64,000 bases of DNA from Pseudomonas viridiflava (lineage in GTDB: Bacteria; Pseudomonadota; Gammaproteobacteria; Pseudomonadales; Pseudomonadaceae), in the NCBI GenBank assembly GCA_900596015.1, contig UVIF01000024.1:310001-374000 (forward strand), given 5' to 3'. The notes under the pieces were generated by a model that saw only the letters and a list, made by a program, of their open reading frames with translations, searched no databases and was not told where the DNA came from. The position numbers were made by a program, and so were the translations under genes. Shown piece after piece: positions 8,273 through 16,618 of this stretch. Position 1 is the first letter of the stretch. The number at the start of each line of letters is the position of its first letter.

Positions 8273-9271
8273 TTATTGCTTGGCGACGTCTGCGCCTTCC
8301 TTCAGACCCAGGTCGGCCAGGGCCTTGGCAGCGACTTTGGCCGGCAGCGGAATGTAGCCATCCTTGACCACGACCTCCTGACCCTGCTTGGACAGCATCA
8401 GCTTGACGAACTCGGCCTCAAGCGGCGCCAGCGGCTTGTTCGGCGCCTTGTTGACGTACACATAGAGGAAACGCGACAGCGGATACTTGCCGTTCAGGGC
8501 GTTTTCCTCGGTGTCTTCGATGAACTCGCTGCTGCCTTTCTTGGCCAACGGGACGGTCTTCACGCTGGCGGTCTTGTAACCGATACCCGAGTAGCCGATG
8601 CCATTGAGCGAGCTGCTGATCGACTGCACCACCGAGGCCGAGCCTGGCTGCTCGTTGACGTTGGGCTTGTAGTCACCCTTGCACAGGGCTTCTTCCTTGA
8701 AATAGCCATAGGTACCGGACACCGAGTTGCGTCCGAACAGCTGCACCGGTTTGTTGGCCAGGTCGCCGGTCACGCCCAGATCGCCCCAGGTCTTGACATC
8801 GGCCTTGGCGCCACACAGGCGAGTGGACGAGAACACCGCGTCGACCTGCTCCATGGTCAGGTGCTGGATCGGGTTGTCCTTGTGCACGAACACGGCCAGG
8901 GCGTCGACGGCTACCGGAATGGCCGTGGGCTTGTAGCCGTATTTCTGCTCGAAGGCCGCCATTTCGGTGTCCTTCATCTTGCGGCTCATGGGCCCCAGGT
9001 TCGCGGTGCCTTCGATCAGCGCCGTGGGCGCCGTGGCCGAACCAGCTGCCTGGATCTGGATGTTGACGTTCGGGTATTCCTTTTTGTAGTTCTCGGCCCA
9101 CAAGGTCATCAGGTTGGCCAGGGTATCGGAACCCACACTGGACAAGTTGCCCGACACGCCGGTGGTCTTGACGTAGGCAGGGATGGAAGGGTCGACGGCG
9201 GCTACCGCATTGGCAGTGGCAACGCCTGCGGCGACGAAGGTCATGGCGGCCATCAAACGCGTGAGTTTCAT
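8273..9271 (-). CDS. pstS: Phosphate-binding periplasmic protein PstS
   Basis: A 332-aa protein with a signal peptide (MKLTRLMAAMTFVAAGVATA) and the PstS fold. Phosphate-contact motifs include SSVGSDTLANLM near the N-terminus, AAGSATAPTALIEG, and RNSVSGTYGYFKEEALC in the middle. It captures phosphate in the periplasm for PstCAB. AGGAGC lies six bases before the ATG. It is the first pst gene on the minus strand and is preceded by tandem Pho units at 9344-9372. Confidence 0.98.
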   Translation of the reverse strand: MKLTRLMAAMTFVAAGVATANAVAAVDPSIPAYVKTTGVSGNLSSVGSDTLANLMTLWAENYKKEYPNVNIQIQAAGSATAPTALIEGTANLGPMSRKMKDTEMAAFEQKYGYKPTAIPVAVDALAVFVHKDNPIQHLTMEQVDAVFSSTRLCGAKADVKTWGDLGVTGDLANKPVQLFGRNSVSGTYGYFKEEALCKGDYKPNVNEQPGSASVVQSISSSLNGIGYSGIGYKTASVKTVPLAKKGSSEFIEDTEENALNGKYPLSRFLYVYVNKAPNKPLAPLEAEFVKLMLSKQGQEVVVKDGYIPLPAKVAAKALADLGLKEGADVAKQ

Positions 9272-9338
9272 GCCTTGCTCCTAGCAGATCCAGAAAAGGG
9301 TGTTGACTCGGCGCTCGGTATTGGCGGGCCGTGGGGAC

Positions 9339-9372
9339 ACTCTATGAAAGGATTGTGACAGTAGGATGAATG
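9339..9372 (-). promoter_or_regulatory. Tandem Pho box and -10 element for pstS
   Basis: Reading the minus strand there are three 11-bp-phased units: CATTCAT (9372-9366), CTGTCAC (9361-9355) and CTTTCAT (9350-9344). Together they resemble an extended PhoB site. TAGAGT (9344-9339) is ten bases after the second unit, a plausible -10. This gives a leader of roughly 60 nt before the pstS ATG at 9271. Confidence 0.8.
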
Positions 9373-9390
9373 GCCATCATCCTCCGTGCG

Positions 9391-9425
9391 GGCCTCGTTC
9401 GCAGGCGCTGCCAGCGAACGAGGCC
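9391..9425. repeat. Perfect 12-bp inverted repeat after the MHS transporter gene
   Basis: Arms GGCCTCGTTCGC (9391-9402) and GCGAACGAGGCC (9414-9425) make a strong hairpin 7 bp past the transporter stop codon. There is no T-tract on either strand, so it may be a Rho-assisted end or a 3' stabiliser. It insulates the transporter from the pstS promoter. Confidence 0.6.
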
Positions 9426-9432
9426 GCCGGAT

Positions 9433-10722
9433 TCAGCGCTTCTTGGCCATCAGGTACAACCCGCACAGGAAGCCGATCACACAGATCGCCGCCACGTAAT
9501 AGGCCGGGCCCATGGGATTGGACTTCATCAGCAGGGTCACTGCCATCGGCGTGAGGCCGCCGAAGATGGCATAGGCCACGTTGTACGAAAACGACAGGCC
9601 GGAGAAACGCACCACTGCCGGGAAGGCTTTGACCATCACGTAGGGCACTGCGCCGATCACACCCACGCTCAGGCCAGTCACCGCATACAGCGGAAACAGC
9701 CAGTCGGGATGCGCGTGCAAGCTGTGGAACAAGGTCCAGGAGGTCGCCAACAGCGCCAGACTGCCGACCACGAACACCTTGCCGGCGCCGAAGCGGTCGG
9801 CCAGCGCGCCCGAACCGATGCAGCCCAGACTCAGGAACACGATGGCCAGGCTGTTGGCCTGCAGCGACTGCTTGGGGGTGAAGCCGTAGAGGGTCTGCAG
9901 AATGGTCGGGGTCATCAGGATGACCACGATGATCCCCGCCGACAGCAACCAGGTGAGCAGCATGGAAATGGCCACCGCACCGCGATGGTCGCGCAGCACC
10001 GTGCGCAGCGGCACTTCGGCGGCCAGCGCCTTGCGTTGCTGCAGCTCGGCGAAGACCGGGGTTTCATGCAGCCAGCGCCGCAGGTACACCGACGCCAGAC
10101 CGAACACACCACCGATCAGGAAAGGGATACGCCAGGCGTAGTCCGAAACCTCGGCCGGCGTATAGATGCTGTTGATGGCAGTGGCCATCAGCGAGCCCAG
10201 CAGAATCCCGGTGGTCAGGCCGCAGGTCAGCGTGCCGCAGGCATAGCCGACATTGCGCCCCGGCACGTGCTCGGAGACGAACACCCAGGCCCCGGGTACT
10301 TCGCCGCCGATGGCTGCGCCCTGGATCACGCGCATCAACAGCAACAGGATGGGCGCAAAAATACCGATCTGTGCGTAAGTGGGCAGTAGACCCATGATCA
10401 GGGTGGGCACGGCCATCATGAAGATGCTCAACGTGAACATCTTCTTGCGCCCCAACAGGTCGCCGAAGTGCGCCATGATGATGCCGCCCAACGGCCGCGC
10501 CAGATAGCCGGCGGCGAAGATGCCGAAGGTCTGCATCAGCCGCAGCCACTCGGGCATGTCGGCGGGAAAGAACAACTTGCCCACCACCGCCGCAAAGAAC
10601 ACGAAGATGATGAAATCGTAGAACTCAAGTGCACCGCCCAGGGCGGACAACGAAAGTGTCTTGTAATCACTGCGGGTCAGCGGACGCGAAGGCGGAGCGA
10701 TACTCGAAGGCGCGGCGGTCAT
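9433..10722 (-). CDS. MFS transporter, metabolite:H+ symporter (MHS) type
   Basis: A 429-aa inner-membrane transporter with about 12 TM helices. The MHS/ShiA-ProP-like pattern is visible: LEFYDFIIF in TM1, the TM2-3 loop AHFGDLLGRKKMF, and GAAIGGEVPGAWVFVSEHVP in TM5. The family takes up carboxylates, shikimate or osmolytes by proton symport; the substrate cannot be read from the sequence. ATG 10722 has AAGAGAAC upstream and starts a typical N-tail (MTAAPSSIAPPSRPL). The downstream neighbour on the same strand is pstS, with its own promoter between. Confidence 0.88.
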   Translation of the reverse strand: MTAAPSSIAPPSRPLTRSDYKTLSLSALGGALEFYDFIIFVFFAAVVGKLFFPADMPEWLRLMQTFGIFAAGYLARPLGGIIMAHFGDLLGRKKMFTLSIFMMAVPTLIMGLLPTYAQIGIFAPILLLLMRVIQGAAIGGEVPGAWVFVSEHVPGRNVGYACGTLTCGLTTGILLGSLMATAINSIYTPAEVSDYAWRIPFLIGGVFGLASVYLRRWLHETPVFAELQQRKALAAEVPLRTVLRDHRGAVAISMLLTWLLSAGIIVVILMTPTILQTLYGFTPKQSLQANSLAIVFLSLGCIGSGALADRFGAGKVFVVGSLALLATSWTLFHSLHAHPDWLFPLYAVTGLSVGVIGAVPYVMVKAFPAVVRFSGLSFSYNVAYAIFGGLTPMAVTLLMKSNPMGPAYYVAAICVIGFLCGLYLMAKKR

Positions 10723-10875
10723 TTGATGTTCTCTTATATACAAATCCACAGCTTTGTTGCTGTTTTGGGTTTGGCAGTGCAGGCACGATAGCAAATTGCT
10801 AGAAAAAGCACATGGCCTGTATTGGCAATTGCAGTAATTGGACAGCGAACGGTCGTTATGGTGGTTCTGCGCCTA

Positions 10876-10985
10876 TATACTGGCCCTAATTAAAGGGTGT
10901 TGTGCGAAAACACAGCTAGCGTTGTAGCCGATTTCGCAGAGGTACCCGGTGTGCGCCAGTTGAAAGAAAAGCCGTGTAGGCTTTT
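10876..10985 (+). ncRNA. Candidate small RNA or terminated leader upstream of a thioesterase gene
   Basis: The 324-bp gap 10723-11046 holds a good -10 hexamer TATACT (10876-10881) and, about 90 nt later, a hairpin AAAAGCC-GTGTA-GGCTTTT (10967-10985) ending in Ts, like a small intrinsic terminator. The 7-bp stem is weak and no good -35 was found. The segment could be a short RNA or an attenuated 5' leader of the thioesterase gene at 11047. Nothing in it looks like a peptide with a ribosome site. Confidence 0.25.
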
Positions 10986-11046
10986 GTCATTGGCGCCGAT
11001 CAATGCGCCACTCCAATAAAGCGTCATGGGTCAGAGGCCCCCCGGC

Positions 11047-11448
11047 ATGATTGAACTCGAACAAGAAGATCCCATTCCCCAAGGCGACCTGGCCTTGCAG
11101 ATCACCGCGCTGCCGCGCGAAACCAATGGCTTTGGCGATATCTTCGGCGGCTGGCTGGTCGCCCAGATGGATCTGGCCGGAACGGCCATGGCCAGCAAGG
11201 TCGCCGGTGGACGTGTGGCGACGGTCGCCATCGACCGCATGGCATTCCTGGTCCCGGTTGCCGTCGGCGCGCAATTGTCCTTCTATACCCAGACCCTGGA
11301 GATCGGCCGCAGCTCGATCCAGATGATGGTCGAGGTATGGAGCGATGATCCATTGTCGAGCGAATGGCGCAAGGTCACCGAGGCCGTCTTCGTGTTCGTT
11401 GCCATCGACGGCAGCGGCCGCACCCGCGCAGTACCGCCACGGCGCTGA
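11047..11448 (+). CDS. Acyl-CoA thioesterase, hotdog fold (YciA-like)
   Basis: A 133-aa single hotdog domain. The catalytic helix region GFGDIFGGWLVAQMDLAGTAMA matches acyl-CoA hydrolases of the YciA/BACH type, and VDRM-like AIDRMAFLVPVAVG forms the core strand. The enzyme would release CoA from short or medium acyl-CoAs. The ATG at 11047 follows an AGAGG; an upstream in-frame ATG at 11026 has no ribosome site. A second hotdog thioesterase lies at 40030. Confidence 0.88.
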   Translation: MIELEQEDPIPQGDLALQITALPRETNGFGDIFGGWLVAQMDLAGTAMASKVAGGRVATVAIDRMAFLVPVAVGAQLSFYTQTLEIGRSSIQMMVEVWSDDPLSSEWRKVTEAVFVFVAIDGSGRTRAVPPRR

Positions 11449-11499
11449 TGCACCACCGGCGCGTCAGCCGACTTTTTGAACCCATAGCGAGAACTCTTC

Positions 11500-12402
11500 A
11501 TGTCTGAGCCGCAGGTCGAATCGGTCAAGCTCGATGAACTCAATTGCTGGCGCATCAGCACCGATCAGGCCGAACTGCTGATCGCGCAACAAGGCGCCCA
11601 GGTGATCAGCTATCAGCGTCACGGTCAGCAGCCGCTGATCTGGCCCAACCCGGCCGCCCTCTACAAGCCGGGCAAGGCCGTTCGCACCGGCGTGCCGGTG
11701 TGTTGGCCATGGTTCGGCAACCTGGGGCGCAATCCCGAGGCGGTGCAGGCCATGCGCAACGCCAGCGACGAGGCCCCCGCCCACGGCCTGGTGAGGACGC
11801 TGGATTGGGAGTTGCTGGGCATCGAAAAGCTCGATTCAGGCGTCAAGGTCGAATTGGGCGTACCGCAGGCAGCTCGCGGCGAATTGCCAGGGTGGCCGCA
11901 CAAAGTCGAGGTCAGGCTGTGCGTGGTGCTTGGCGAGGCGCTGGAGATTACCTTGCACAGTCGCAACCTGGACGACCATCCGGTGAGCCTGAGCCAGGCG
12001 CTGCACAGTTACTTTGCGGTGAGCGACGTGCGTCGGGCCACCGTCGAGTGCCTGGGCGGCCTGACCTACATCGAAACCCTGGACGGTTGGCAGCCCCGCC
12101 AACAGGCCGGCGTGCTCGGATTTGCCGGCGAAACCGATCGAATTTACCTGAATACCCCCGCGCAGCTGAGCTTCGTCGACCCGGGCTGGCAACGGCGGGT
12201 GACCCTCGCCTCCACCGGCTCGCGCAGCGCGGTGGTGTGGAACCCGTGGGTCGAGCGCGCCACGGCCTTGCCGGACATGGCCGACGACGGCTGGCAGGGC
12301 ATGTTGTGCATCGAGACGGCGAACGTCTGGGATGACGTGGTGACGCTGGCACCCGGTGCGGCGTGTGCCATGGGTGTGAGGTTTACAGCTTCAGAGCTTT
12401 GA
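11500..12402 (+). CDS. D-hexose-6-phosphate mutarotase (YeaD-like)
   Basis: A 300-aa aldose-1-epimerase-superfamily protein, the usual length for YeaD homologues. Visible features are QGAQVISYQRHGQQPLIW, the GVPVCWPWFG loop, the catalytic His region APAHGLVRTLDWEL and a C-terminal VVWNPWVERATALPDM motif. The enzyme interconverts anomers of hexose 6-phosphates. It starts 51 bp after the thioesterase stop and may be co-transcribed. Confidence 0.92.
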   Translation: MSEPQVESVKLDELNCWRISTDQAELLIAQQGAQVISYQRHGQQPLIWPNPAALYKPGKAVRTGVPVCWPWFGNLGRNPEAVQAMRNASDEAPAHGLVRTLDWELLGIEKLDSGVKVELGVPQAARGELPGWPHKVEVRLCVVLGEALEITLHSRNLDDHPVSLSQALHSYFAVSDVRRATVECLGGLTYIETLDGWQPRQQAGVLGFAGETDRIYLNTPAQLSFVDPGWQRRVTLASTGSRSAVVWNPWVERATALPDMADDGWQGMLCIETANVWDDVVTLAPGAACAMGVRFTASEL

Positions 12403-12413
12403 TCTGTGCAGGC

Positions 12414-12520
12414 AGGTCTGGCCTCTTCGCGGGTAGAACCCGCTCCCACATGGACGCTGTATGCCCCACTGTGGGAGCGGGGCGGGCGGCGAGCCCTCTG
12501 CCCGCGAAGAGGCCAGACCT
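12414..12520. repeat. REP pair bounded by a perfect 20-bp inverted repeat
   Basis: The outer arms, AGGTCTGGCCTCTTCGCGGG (12414-12433) and its exact complement (12501-12520), enclose two further GTGGGAGCGGG-type half elements. The structure separates the convergent mutarotase and DUF3299 genes and could fold into a cruciform-like stem serving both 3' ends. Confidence 0.9.
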
Positions 12521-12534
12521 GCAAACTCATAAAC

Positions 12535-13068
12535 TCACAAATCCGACTCCTTCACCACCCGCACTTTCTGCGCATCCAGCGCATAAGCCGCATCGGCCAG
12601 GTCGTTGCTGACCTTCTCCACCTTGACCTTGCCCGTGACCCACAACGGTGTGTAGATATCGGCCAGCTTCAGGCCCTTGGGGTAGCGCACCAGGATCAAC
12701 TGGTTCGGCGGCGGCGGCGGAACGTGAATGCACGCGCCTGGGTACGGCACCAGGAAGAACAGCGTGCTGTTGCCCTTGGCATCGCTTTCCAGCGGAACGG
12801 GATAGCCGCCGATGCGAATGTCCTTGCCGTTCATGGCCGCAACGGTCTTGGTGGAATACATCACGGCGGGCAAACCCTTGGCCTGCTTCATGCCGCCCTT
12901 TTCGGTGAAAGTACCCTGTGCTTCGGGTGAATCGTGGTCGATCTCGGGCATTTGCTCCAAGGCCTTCTGGTCAGCCTTGGGCATCAGTTGCAGCCAGTCG
13001 GTTTCCGGCAGTTCAGCATGCGCAGAGGCTGCGGCGAACACGAAGCAGAGCAGTAGAAGTCGGCGCAT
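12535..13068 (-). CDS. DUF3299 family exported protein
   Basis: A 177-aa protein with a signal peptide (MRRLLLLCFVFAAASAHA) followed by ELPETDWLQLMPKADQKAL. The DUF3299 core includes RIGGYPVPLES, FFLVPYPGACIHVPPPPPNQ and YTPLWVTGKVKVEK. The single Cys in GACIHVPPPPPNQ is characteristic. Homologues are periplasmic or lipoprotein-like, often near ABC exporters; function is unknown. Here it stands alone, convergent with the mutarotase gene. Confidence 0.88.
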   Translation of the reverse strand: MRRLLLLCFVFAAASAHAELPETDWLQLMPKADQKALEQMPEIDHDSPEAQGTFTEKGGMKQAKGLPAVMYSTKTVAAMNGKDIRIGGYPVPLESDAKGNSTLFFLVPYPGACIHVPPPPPNQLILVRYPKGLKLADIYTPLWVTGKVKVEKVSNDLADAAYALDAQKVRVVKESDL

Positions 13069-13119
13069 GGCAGGGCCCAGAGTGGAAAGTCGGCCATTCT
13101 AACCACAGCCCAGATGTGA

Positions 13120-13156
13120 CGCAGCCCCCATCGAGACAAGCTCGAAGGGGGCTGCG
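13120..13156. repeat. Hairpin between the GlsB-like and DUF3299 genes
   Basis: GCAGCCCCC pairs with GGGGGCTGC, with an inner CGAG/CTCG extension, giving a strong stem. No T-tract follows on the minus strand. It lies 53 bp past the GlsB-like stop codon and probably marks that transcript's 3' end. Confidence 0.6.
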
Positions 13157-13208
13157 GTGCAACCAGTCAGGTACCTGCAGGATTGCCGCAGGTATCAGGC
13201 GCGTTGAA

Positions 13209-13457
13209 TCAACGCTTCTTGCTGACCATGCCGTAGATCACCAGCAGGATGATCGCGCCGACCAGCGCGCCGAGGAAACCGGCACCTTCGCCAGCTCGGT
13301 AGATACCCAGTGCCTGACCACCGTAGGTCGCAGCCAGGGAGCCGGCGATACCCAGCAGAATGGTCATGATCCAACCCATGCTGTCATCGCCAGGCTTCAG
13401 AAAACGAGCCAGCAGACCAACGATCAAGCCGATGAAGATAGTCCCGATGATTCCCAT
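13209..13457 (-). CDS. GlsB/YeaQ/YmgE family small membrane protein
   Basis: An 82-aa hydrophobic protein with three predicted TM segments and Gly-rich packing (GTIFIGLIVGLLARFLKPG, GWIMTILLGIAGSLAATY, GALVGAIILLVIYGMV). The ARFLKPGDD loop and GxxGS motif are typical of transglycosylase-associated or stress-induced YeaQ/YmgE proteins. AGAGGGA precedes the ATG at ideal spacing. Members are often induced by stationary phase or osmotic stress; molecular role unknown. Confidence 0.93.
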   Translation of the reverse strand: MGIIGTIFIGLIVGLLARFLKPGDDSMGWIMTILLGIAGSLAATYGGQALGIYRAGEGAGFLGALVGAIILLVIYGMVSKKR

Positions 13458-13550
13458 GATATTCCCTCTGATATGAACAGGCTTGATGCCAAGGTGCGAT
13501 AGCAGCCTTGGCGTACAGCCATCAGAGGGTTGATGGTCGGCAATGGTTCC

Positions 13551-14633
13551 TCAACCCTCGATCAGCGCTTGGACTTCGGCGATCTGACGCTGCAACGTGG
13601 CGCGATCGGCGCACCGCACGGTGGCATGACCGACCTTGCGGCCGACCTTGAACGCCTTGCCGTAGTGGTGCAGATGGCAGTCGTCGATGGCGGCGACCTG
13701 CGCCACTGCTGGCACTTCGCCGATGAAGTTGAGCATGGCGCTTTCGCCGACCTTGGCGGTCGAACCCAATGGCAGCCCGGCCACGGCGCGCAGGTGGTTT
13801 TCGAACTGGCTGCACTCGGCGCCTTCGATGGTCCAGTGCCCGGAATTGTGCACGCGTGGCGCGATTTCATTGGCCTTCAAGCCACCGTCCACTTCGAAGA
13901 ACTCGAACGCCAGTACGCCGACGTAGTCGAGCTTCTCCAGCACGCGGCCAGCGTAGTCTTCGGCCAGCCCCTGCAGTGGATGCGCGGTGCTTGCCACCGA
14001 CAGGCGCAGAATCCCGGCCTCGTGGGTGTTGTGCACCAACGGGTAGAAGCGGGTCTCGCCATCGCGTGCGCGCACGGCAATCAGCGACACTTCGCCGGTA
14101 AAGGGCACGAAGCCTTCGAGCAGGCACGGCACGCTGCCCAGTTCGGCGAAGGTTCCAGCCACATCAAGGGCGCTGCGCAGGACCTTCTGGCCTTTGCCGT
14201 CATAGCCCAGGGTACGGGTTTTCAGCACCGCAGGCAGGCCGATGCTGGCCACCGCGGCGTCGAGATCGGCCTGGGACTGGATGTCGGCGAACGTCGGCGT
14301 CGGCACGCCCAGGTCCTTGAACATGCTTTTTTCGAACCAGCGGTCACGGGCGATGCGCAGCGCGTCGGCACTGGGGTACACCGGTACGAATTGCGACAGG
14401 AACGCCACGGTCTCGGCCGGAACGCTTTCGAACTCGAAGGTGACCAGGTCGACTTCGTCGGCCAACTGGCGCAGGTGATCCTGGTCGCCGTAGTCGGCCC
14501 GCAGGTGCTCGCCCAGAGGGGCGGCACAGGCATCGGGCGCCGGGTCCAGGAAAGCGAAATTCATCCCCAAGGGGGTACCGGCCAGGGCCAGCATGCGGCC
14601 CAGTTGGCCGCCACCGATTACACCGATCTTCAT
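13551..14633 (-). CDS. purK: 5-(carboxyamino)imidazole ribonucleotide synthase PurK
   Basis: A 360-aa ATP-grasp enzyme of purine synthesis. It carboxylates AIR to N5-CAIR using ATP and bicarbonate, and PurE then isomerises the product. The N-terminal GVIGGGQLGRML dinucleotide-like fold, GYDGKGQ loop and C-terminal ATP-grasp residues (FEFFEVDGG, NEIAPRVHNSGH) are all present. The ATG at 14633 starts MKIGVIGGGQ; longer frames are spurious. It lies 11 bp after purE, so the two are one operon. Confidence 0.97.
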   Translation of the reverse strand: MKIGVIGGGQLGRMLALAGTPLGMNFAFLDPAPDACAAPLGEHLRADYGDQDHLRQLADEVDLVTFEFESVPAETVAFLSQFVPVYPSADALRIARDRWFEKSMFKDLGVPTPTFADIQSQADLDAAVASIGLPAVLKTRTLGYDGKGQKVLRSALDVAGTFAELGSVPCLLEGFVPFTGEVSLIAVRARDGETRFYPLVHNTHEAGILRLSVASTAHPLQGLAEDYAGRVLEKLDYVGVLAFEFFEVDGGLKANEIAPRVHNSGHWTIEGAECSQFENHLRAVAGLPLGSTAKVGESAMLNFIGEVPAVAQVAAIDDCHLHHYGKAFKVGRKVGHATVRCADRATLQRQIAEVQALIEG

Positions 14634-14644
14634 CTCAAAGAACC

Positions 14645-15136
14645 TCAGGCCTGGCGCGGGTCGGGATTGTCCAGAACGTTGTCTGTCTGCTCGGCGCGGA
14701 ACGTTTTCAGCGCAGTGTGGAACTGCGGGTGCTTGGCGCCCAGGATGCTGGCCGACAGCAACGCGGCGTTGATCGCGCCGGCCTTGCCGATGGCCAGTGT
14801 GGCGACCGGAATGCCCGCCGGCATCTGCACGATGGACAGCAGCGAGTCGACGCCCGACAGCATGGACGACTGCACCGGCACGCCCAGCACCGGCAGGTGC
14901 GTCTTGGCCGCGCACATGCCGGGCAGATGCGCCGCGCCGCCGGCGCCAGCGATGATCACCTCGATGCCGCGGCTTTCGGCCTCGTCGGCATACTGGAACA
15001 GCAGATCCGGGGTGCGGTGGGCGGAAACCACCTTGACCTCGAAGGGAATACCGAGCTTTTCCAGCATATCGGCGGTGTGGCTAAGGGTGGACCAATCGGA
15101 CTTGGAGCCCATGATCACGCCAACCAATGCACTCAT
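14645..15136 (-). CDS. purE: N5-CAIR mutase PurE
   Basis: A 163-aa class I PurE. It converts N5-CAIR to CAIR in de novo purine synthesis. Active-site motifs are MGSKSDW, SAHRTPD, and the GAGGAAHLPG loop. ATG 15136 is preceded by AGAGG at seven bases. It is first in purE-purK and is preceded by a leader with a terminator-like hairpin (15174-15214), which suggests premature termination control. Confidence 0.97.
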   Translation of the reverse strand: MSALVGVIMGSKSDWSTLSHTADMLEKLGIPFEVKVVSAHRTPDLLFQYADEAESRGIEVIIAGAGGAAHLPGMCAAKTHLPVLGVPVQSSMLSGVDSLLSIVQMPAGIPVATLAIGKAGAINAALLSASILGAKHPQFHTALKTFRAEQTDNVLDNPDPRQA

Positions 15137-15173
15137 CGTCGAGCCTCTTCTCTTGGGCGCCCACAGGCGCGTC

Positions 15174-15214
15174 AAAAAACAACGAGCCACGCAGGAAGAC
15201 CGGCGTGGCTCGTT
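15174..15214 (-). terminator. Intrinsic terminator in the purE leader (possible attenuator)
   Basis: A perfect 12-bp stem, AACGAGCCACGC / GCGTGGCTCGTT with a 10-nt loop, is followed on the minus strand by G then six Ts. It ends 38 nt before the purE ATG. A TATACT -10 at 15260-15255 lies upstream of it, so transcripts from that promoter would meet the terminator before purE. Confidence 0.8.
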
Positions 15215-15254
15215 ATGCGAATAATGACCGGTACAGACCGGCCGAAGGCCGCGC

Positions 15255-15260
15255 AGTATA
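15255..15260 (-). promoter_or_regulatory. Candidate purE -10 element
   Basis: The minus strand has TATACT about 120 nt upstream of purE. No strong -35 is at standard spacing. The predicted start near 15248 would give a ~110-nt leader containing GC-rich dyads (CCGGTCTGTACCGG) and the terminator hairpin. Confidence 0.4.
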
Positions 15261-15359
15261 CCGTAAGAATGAAGATTTATTGCAGCCATCTCGACCGACC
15301 GTCAAATGGCTGCGAAGCGCGATTTTATTGACTTTGAGGTCAGTGAAATCGGCGGTGAA

Positions 15360-15430
15360 CGCTTCGCGGCCACTGGCCGCTCCTACAGAGATCGCGATGG
15401 CTTTGCGTAGGAGCGGCCAGTGGGCGCGAA
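15360..15430. repeat. REP pair between the LysR gene and purE
   Basis: Arms CTTCGCGGCCACTGGCCGCT near 15361 and AGCGGCCAGTGGGCGCGAAG to 15430 are inverted copies with one mismatch around CTCCTAC/GTAGGAG. The element is just after the stop of the LysR gene and before the purE leader. Confidence 0.85.
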
Positions 15431-15450
15431 GGCAGCACCGCCGACTCGAG

Positions 15451-16359
15451 TCAGGCGCTGCCCGCCGCCGCACCTTCCAATCGCTTCCACAACAGCCGCA
15501 CATTGGCCTTGCGCACCAGCGCACAGCGATACACGCGAATCTCCAGCGGCACATGCCACTGCGGCCCGCCACACACCACCAACTCGCCCCGAGCCAATTC
15601 GGCGCGCACGCTCAGACGCGGCACCCAGGCGATCCCCAGACCTTCGAGCGCCATGCTTTTCAGGCTGTCGGCCATCGCCGTCTCATACACCGTGGTATAG
15701 CGCAGGCTGCGCTGACGCAGCAGCAGGTTCACCGAGCGCCCGAGGAATGCGCCCGCAGTGTAAGCCAGCAGTGGAATGCTGCCCTCGCCTTCCAGGTCGA
15801 ACAACGGCTGGCCCTGAGCGTCGCTGGCGCAGACGGGCAGCATCTCGGTGGTGCCCAGGTGCAGCGACGGAAATATCTCCGGGTCCATCTGCATGGCCGA
15901 ATCGGGATCGTAGAAGGCCAGCATCAGGTCACAGCCGCCCTCGCGCAGCGCATGCACCGCATCACCAACGTTGGTGGCAATAAGGCGTGTGGCGATGGGC
16001 AGGCCCTCGTTGCGCAGCTTGGCGATCCAGCCGGGAAAGAAGCCCAGTGCCAACGAGTGCGCTGCAGCCACCTGCATCACCTCGCCCTGCCCGCCTTCCA
16101 GGTGATGCAGATGACGCAGCACCTCGCCCAGTTGATCGACCACGGTGCGCGCCGTGACCAGAAACAACTGACCGGCCTCGGTCAACTCGACCGGGGTGCG
16201 CGACCGATTCACCAGCGTCAGGCCCAGTGCCGCTTCCAGGCTGCGAATGCGGCGGCTGAAGGCTGGCTGGGTAACGAAACGGCGCTCGGCCGCCTGCGAA
16301 AAGCTGCGGGTGGCCGCCAGGGCGCTGAAGTCTTCCAGCCATTTGCTTTCCAGGTTCAT
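15451..16359 (-). CDS. LysR-family transcriptional regulator (HypT/YjiE-like)
   Basis: A 302-aa LysR protein. Residues 1-60 are the winged HTH (WLEDFSALAATRSFSQAAERRFVTQPAFSRRIRSLEAALG), and the rest is an effector domain. The AAAHSLALGFFPGWI and LPVCASDAQGQPLFDL stretches recall the E. coli hypochlorite-responsive HypT, but Cys/Met sensors were not checked. It is divergent from aspA across a 259-bp gap and is a natural candidate to control aspA or itself. Confidence 0.88.
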   Translation of the reverse strand: MNLESKWLEDFSALAATRSFSQAAERRFVTQPAFSRRIRSLEAALGLTLVNRSRTPVELTEAGQLFLVTARTVVDQLGEVLRHLHHLEGGQGEVMQVAAAHSLALGFFPGWIAKLRNEGLPIATRLIATNVGDAVHALREGGCDLMLAFYDPDSAMQMDPEIFPSLHLGTTEMLPVCASDAQGQPLFDLEGEGSIPLLAYTAGAFLGRSVNLLLRQRSLRYTTVYETAMADSLKSMALEGLGIAWVPRLSVRAELARGELVVCGGPQWHVPLEIRVYRCALVRKANVRLLWKRLEGAAAGSA

Positions 16360-16618
16360 GTCGGTTCTCGTTTCATGGATTCACCCGCGTGCAACGGCCA
16401 GACGCGCCCATGCGATCCCTTGTAGCAGCGACGCGAGTCGCGTCAGCGAACAACAACGAGATGACTGGAATACGCCGGATCGCCCTTGCGCGTCACATGC
16501 GCCATTATGCCGATTATGCATACCCCAGCAAGCATCAGCATTAGCCGGAAATCTGCTACAAGCCTAGCATTGCAAGCATTCCGGCACTTGCCGGGCCTCT
16601 ACAGAGATCATCTCTATC

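Noticed and set aside
13120..13156. Hairpin as a riboswitch or sRNA.
   Set aside because: It is a simple stem after a stop codon with no promoter nearby.
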